Assembly: GCA_017828835.1 (NCBI GenBank) | Contig: JAGAEK010000003.1 | Coordinates: 1 to 8,221, forward strand | From: Oscillospiraceae bacterium | GTDB lineage: Bacteria > Bacillota > Clostridia > Oscillospirales > Ruminococcaceae | Length of the DNA stretch: 8,221 nt | Reading direction: 5' to 3' | In this document: positions 5,836 through 8,221 of the stretch, in pieces | How positions within the stretch are numbered: the stretch's first letter is position 1 | Layout of the letters: every line of letters begins with the position of its first letter | Program-made: the position numbers and the translations under genes | Notes under the pieces: generated by a model | Told to the model about the DNA's origin: nothing | Seen by the model: only the letters and a program-made list of their open reading frames with translations | Databases searched by the model: none

Positions 5836-7311
5836 TCAATAATTTATCTCGTTTCTTATCGTTTTCATCGCCGTATACATCCTCTTGTATTTTTCAAAAA
5901 TCTCCTGATACTCTCTGTTCCTTGCGGGATCCGGTTCAAACGTCTTCGCACTCTTGACGATATTCCCGACCGCGGTCGGAATATCATCATAGGTCTTCAT
6001 TGCAACGCTGCCCAATACCGCCATCGCCACGGTGCCGGTCTGAGAATTTGCCAGTTTATGTACCGGAAATCCGAAAATATCCGCTTTTATTTGCAGTACC
6101 TTATCGTTTTGAGACATACCACCGGAAACGTAAATATCTTTGACGTCAAAGCCCGCCTCTTTCAGACACGACAAATTGACCAGCATTTCATAATTTAACC
6201 CCTCTATGATGCTTTTCGTTATCTGCTTTCTCGTCGCAGTCAAATCAAGCCCCGCCAAAGCTCCCGATGCATCGTCGTCCATATAAGGCGTCGCCGCTCC
6301 CGCAAAATGCGGCAGGAAAAGCTGCTTTGAAGGCTTATCGTCCATTTCTCCGTACATTTCTTCATAAGAAATATTCCCTATCAATCCCCTGTACCAATCA
6401 AGCACCGTACCGCAGGTCCTGTTGAACGCATACGTTACGTAAGTATCCGGCAAAACGAACGGGATGCACGCCATATTATAACGCCGCATAGTATTATTTA
6501 TCAGCGGTCCCTTAAAACACGGAACTATACATTCGTTCGAACCCATACCATCCAACGCCTTGCCCGGGCTTATGATGCCTGCTCCCAACGCCGCGCAGCA
6601 TTGGTCGTGTCCGCCGGCCAACAGAATAACGTTTTTCGGAAGTCCCAACTCGTCCGCGATCTTTCCGTCGATACGACCGACCGCCGTTCCCGCCGTCACA
6701 GGCTTTGAAAACTTATCCGGGTCAATACCGGTACGTTCGAAAATTTCCCGCGACCAGCATTTGTTTTTAACGTCGAAAAGCAAAGTCCGCGCCGCCAAAG
6801 AATATTCGATATGAAATTCCGCGCCTAACTTTATCAATATAAAATCCGCAAACAAGCAAACTTTTTTCGCTTTTTTGTAAACTTCAGGTCTGTGTTTGCG
6901 GATCCACATAAGTTTCGGCAAAGAGTACATAGCGTTGACCGTCGTACCGGTGATCGCATAAACCGTATCGTCTCCCAAATCTCTTGAAAGTTCCTCCGCT
7001 TCTTCTCTGCCCCGCTGATCGTTATAAGAAATCGAATTTGCCAGCACCTTTCGATCCTCGTCAAGCAAAACGAACATTTCTCCGAACGACGTAACGCTTA
7101 TAGTTGCCAGATCATCCGTTTTTTTGTCGTACGCGACTTCCTTTATCGCAAGCATGACCTGTTCCGTTACCAAATTCGGGTCTAACTCGGAAGTTCCGTT
7201 TTGAAACTCAAACGAATATCTTCTTTCCGCAAAACACACTGTCCTGCCTCTTTCATCCACAACAGAAACTTTACACCCCGAACTGCCGACGTCGATTCCC
7301 ATGTACAACAC
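5836..7311 (-). CDS. FGGY-family carbohydrate kinase
   Basis: The protein has 491 residues from the proposed GTG at 7311. Residues 4-18 (MGIDVGSSGCKVSVV) are the N-terminal phosphate-binding strand of the actin-like fold, with Asp7. The sugar-pocket segment SYNDQRG follows at about 95-101. The catalytic base is Asp236 in the GGHDQ motif (233-237). The FGGY C-terminal nucleotide motif is VSGGMSQND near 395-403. The family transfers the ATP gamma-phosphate to a ketose or polyol such as xylulose, ribulose or fuculose. The frame stays open to an ATG at 7353 (505 residues), but that ATG lacks a ribosome binding site. The GTG has GGAGG 8 nt upstream (7324-7320) and places the family's usual start (a few residues before GIDVG) at the N terminus. 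It is the first gene of the operon, divergent from the AraC-type regulator. The substrate is unknown. Confidence 0.9.
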   Translation of the reverse strand: MLYMGIDVGSSGCKVSVVDERGRTVCFAERRYSFEFQNGTSELDPNLVTEQVMLAIKEVAYDKKTDDLATISVTSFGEMFVLLDEDRKVLANSISYNDQRGREEAEELSRDLGDDTVYAITGTTVNAMYSLPKLMWIRKHRPEVYKKAKKVCLFADFILIKLGAEFHIEYSLAARTLLFDVKNKCWSREIFERTGIDPDKFSKPVTAGTAVGRIDGKIADELGLPKNVILLAGGHDQCCAALGAGIISPGKALDGMGSNECIVPCFKGPLINNTMRRYNMACIPFVLPDTYVTYAFNRTCGTVLDWYRGLIGNISYEEMYGEMDDKPSKQLFLPHFAGAATPYMDDDASGALAGLDLTATRKQITKSIIEGLNYEMLVNLSCLKEAGFDVKDIYVSGGMSQNDKVLQIKADIFGFPVHKLANSQTGTVAMAVLGSVAMKTYDDIPTAVGNIVKSAKTFEPDPARNREYQEIFEKYKRMYTAMKTIRNEINY

Positions 7312-7343
7312 TGTTTTGCCCTCCGTTTCCCTGTTCTTCTTTA

Positions 7344-7373
7344 ATAATATCATTTCTTTTTGCCACTTTTCAT
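7344..7373 (-). promoter_or_regulatory. Candidate promoter of the kinase-isomerase-dehydrogenase operon
   Basis: On the minus strand an extended -10, TGATATTAT (TATTAT at 7349-7344), is preceded at 18 nt by a weak -35, ATGAAA (7373-7368). Transcription would start near 7337, giving a leader of about 25 nt that contains GGAGG and leads to the GTG at 7311. A weak -35 is typical of a promoter that needs an activator, fitting the divergent AraC-type regulator. If this promoter is real, the ATG at 7353 cannot be the start on this transcript. Confidence 0.4.
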
Positions 7374-7381
7374 TGACTTTT
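7356..7381. repeat. Three phased CTTTT elements in the divergent promoter region
   Basis: CTTTT occurs at 7356-7360, 7366-7370 and 7377-7381, spaced 10 and 11 nt, so all lie on one face of the helix. On the minus strand the first two read AAAAGT. They cover the -35 area of both proposed divergent promoters. AraC-family proteins use two helix-turn-helix motifs to bind direct-repeat half-sites about one helical turn apart, so this is a candidate binding site. The elements are short and A/T-rich, so chance is possible. Confidence 0.35.
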
Positions 7382-7402
7382 AAGCAAAAAACATAATATA
7401 AT
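7373..7402 (+). promoter_or_regulatory. Promoter of the AraC-family regulator gene
   Basis: TTGACT (7373-7378) and a consensus TATAAT (7397-7402) are separated by 18 nt. Transcription would start near 7409, giving a leader of about 30 nt with GGAG at 7426-7429. This is the best match to a sigma-A promoter in the window. Confidence 0.7.
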
Positions 7403-7439
7403 CGTCATAGAGAAATAAATTTTACGGAGTGTACGTCAA

Positions 7440-8221
7440 ATGACAAATCATTTAATCATTGAACCGATCCAAAGATTTTCGATCAACGCCAATAAACTAA
7501 ACGTAACGAGTCAGTCCCCGGCAAGACACAGTATGCCGCATATCCATGACGTTTGCGAGATCTACGTGAATATTTCCGGAAACGTTTCGTTTATGGTGGA
7601 AAAAAACCTTTATTCCATTCAACCGGGAGACATACTTATCACAAAACCTTATGAATACCATCACTGCATTTATAACGACGACAGCGATCATTTGCATTAC
7701 TGGATAATGTTTTCAACTTCCGAAAATCCGAAACTCTTTGATTTTTTATTAAAAAAAAGGCGCGGTACGAGCAACCACATCCGTTTGCCGAAAAATACCG
7801 CCGACCAGGTCATTGCTCTTTGCGAACAACTTACAACGGTAAATCCCGAAAATAATATAACTTCCATACACTGCTTTTTTGAAATCCTTGCATATATCGA
7901 ACAGGGACTTCAAAAATACAACGTCTCAAACGAAACCAATATGCCGGAAAACGTCAGCAATATATTAAATTATATAAATAAAAACTACACGACCGTCAAA
8001 ACCATCCAAGAACTTACCTCCGTTTTTGACGTAAGTATCGCCACGCTTGAACGATATTTCAAAAAATATCTTGCAATGACGCCGAAAAGATATCTTGAGG
8101 ACAAAAAACTCTCCAATGCCTGCAAGCTGCTGCGGCAAGGATGCAGCGTTACCGCGGCATGCTTCGAAAGCGGCTTTGATGACTACTCTCATTTCATCGC
8201 CGCTTTCAAAAAAGCTTTTCA
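7440..8221 (+). CDS. AraC-family transcriptional regulator, 3' end outside window
   Basis: An open frame starts with ATG at 7440, with GGAG 10 nt upstream, and runs off the right edge after 260 codons. Residues about 25-80 form a cupin sugar-sensing domain, with MPHIHDVCEIYVNISG and QPGDILITKPYEYHH as its two conserved strands. The C-terminal DNA-binding domain starts near 172. The first helix-turn-helix is TIQELTSVFDVSIATLERYF (188-207), followed by the linker MTPKRYLEDKKLSNACKLL. The second is SVTAACFESGFDDYSHFIAA (236-255), matching the family's GFxDxSxFxxxFKK signature. Only the last few to perhaps 30 residues are missing. Such proteins usually activate an adjacent sugar operon when bound to its substrate or a derivative. 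Here it is divergent from the kinase operon, sharing an 86 to 128 nt spacer depending on the kinase start, and is the likely local regulator. Confidence 0.92.
   Translation, partial: MTNHLIIEPIQRFSINANKLNVTSQSPARHSMPHIHDVCEIYVNISGNVSFMVEKNLYSIQPGDILITKPYEYHHCIYNDDSDHLHYWIMFSTSENPKLFDFLLKKRRGTSNHIRLPKNTADQVIALCEQLTTVNPENNITSIHCFFEILAYIEQGLQKYNVSNETNMPENVSNILNYINKNYTTVKTIQELTSVFDVSIATLERYFKKYLAMTPKRYLEDKKLSNACKLLRQGCSVTAACFESGFDDYSHFIAAFKKAF

Noticed and set aside
5818..6198. Plus-strand open frame of 126 codons
   Set aside because: It is antisense to the C-terminal part of the FGGY kinase and has no recognisable protein features.
7497..7697. Minus-strand open frame of 66 codons
   Set aside because: It is antisense to the AraC-family gene, whose cupin and helix-turn-helix motifs show the plus frame is the coding one.

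Overview
The window looks like a chromosomal segment of a low-to-middle GC Bacillota, most likely a clostridial anaerobe. The reasons are strong AGGAGG-type ribosome binding sites, AT-rich spacers with sigma-A-like promoters, cysteine-rich enzymes and the gene families present. The species cannot be named from the sequence alone. No RNA genes, insertion sequences, CRISPR arrays or prophage genes were seen.

Left block (1 to about 3140, all minus strand, read right to left): a short, highly charged coiled-coil protein; a soluble FtsH-like AAA+/M41 zinc metalloprotease; a WYL-domain transcription regulator; and the N-terminal part of a protein with a GNAT-acetyltransferase-like segment that runs off the left edge. 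The first two genes overlap by 4 bp (ATGA). The last two are 1 nt apart. The 79-nt gap before the WYL gene holds a candidate promoter whose -35/-10 spacer encloses a perfect 7-3-7 inverted repeat, a candidate operator. This block is the least ordinary part of the window: a membrane-free protease with an altered Walker B motif and a shortened pore loop, next to a coiled-coil partner and a WYL regulator.

Centre (3088 to 3304): the intergenic region between the two blocks. It holds a strong hairpin that probably ends the right-hand operon and an extended -10 promoter that probably starts the left-hand one.

Right block (3305 to 8221): a carbohydrate catabolism locus. A minus-strand operon encodes an FGGY sugar kinase, an L-fucose/L-arabinose-isomerase-like protein and a zinc-dependent medium-chain polyol/alcohol dehydrogenase. 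A divergent AraC-family regulator with an N-terminal cupin domain reads rightward and is cut by the window end. The shared spacer carries promoters for both directions and three helically phased CTTTT elements, which could be the regulator's target. Inferred logic: the isomerase makes a ketose from an aldose (or the dehydrogenase makes it from a polyol), the kinase phosphorylates the ketose, and the AraC protein senses the sugar. No aldolase or transporter is visible, so the substrate is not determined.
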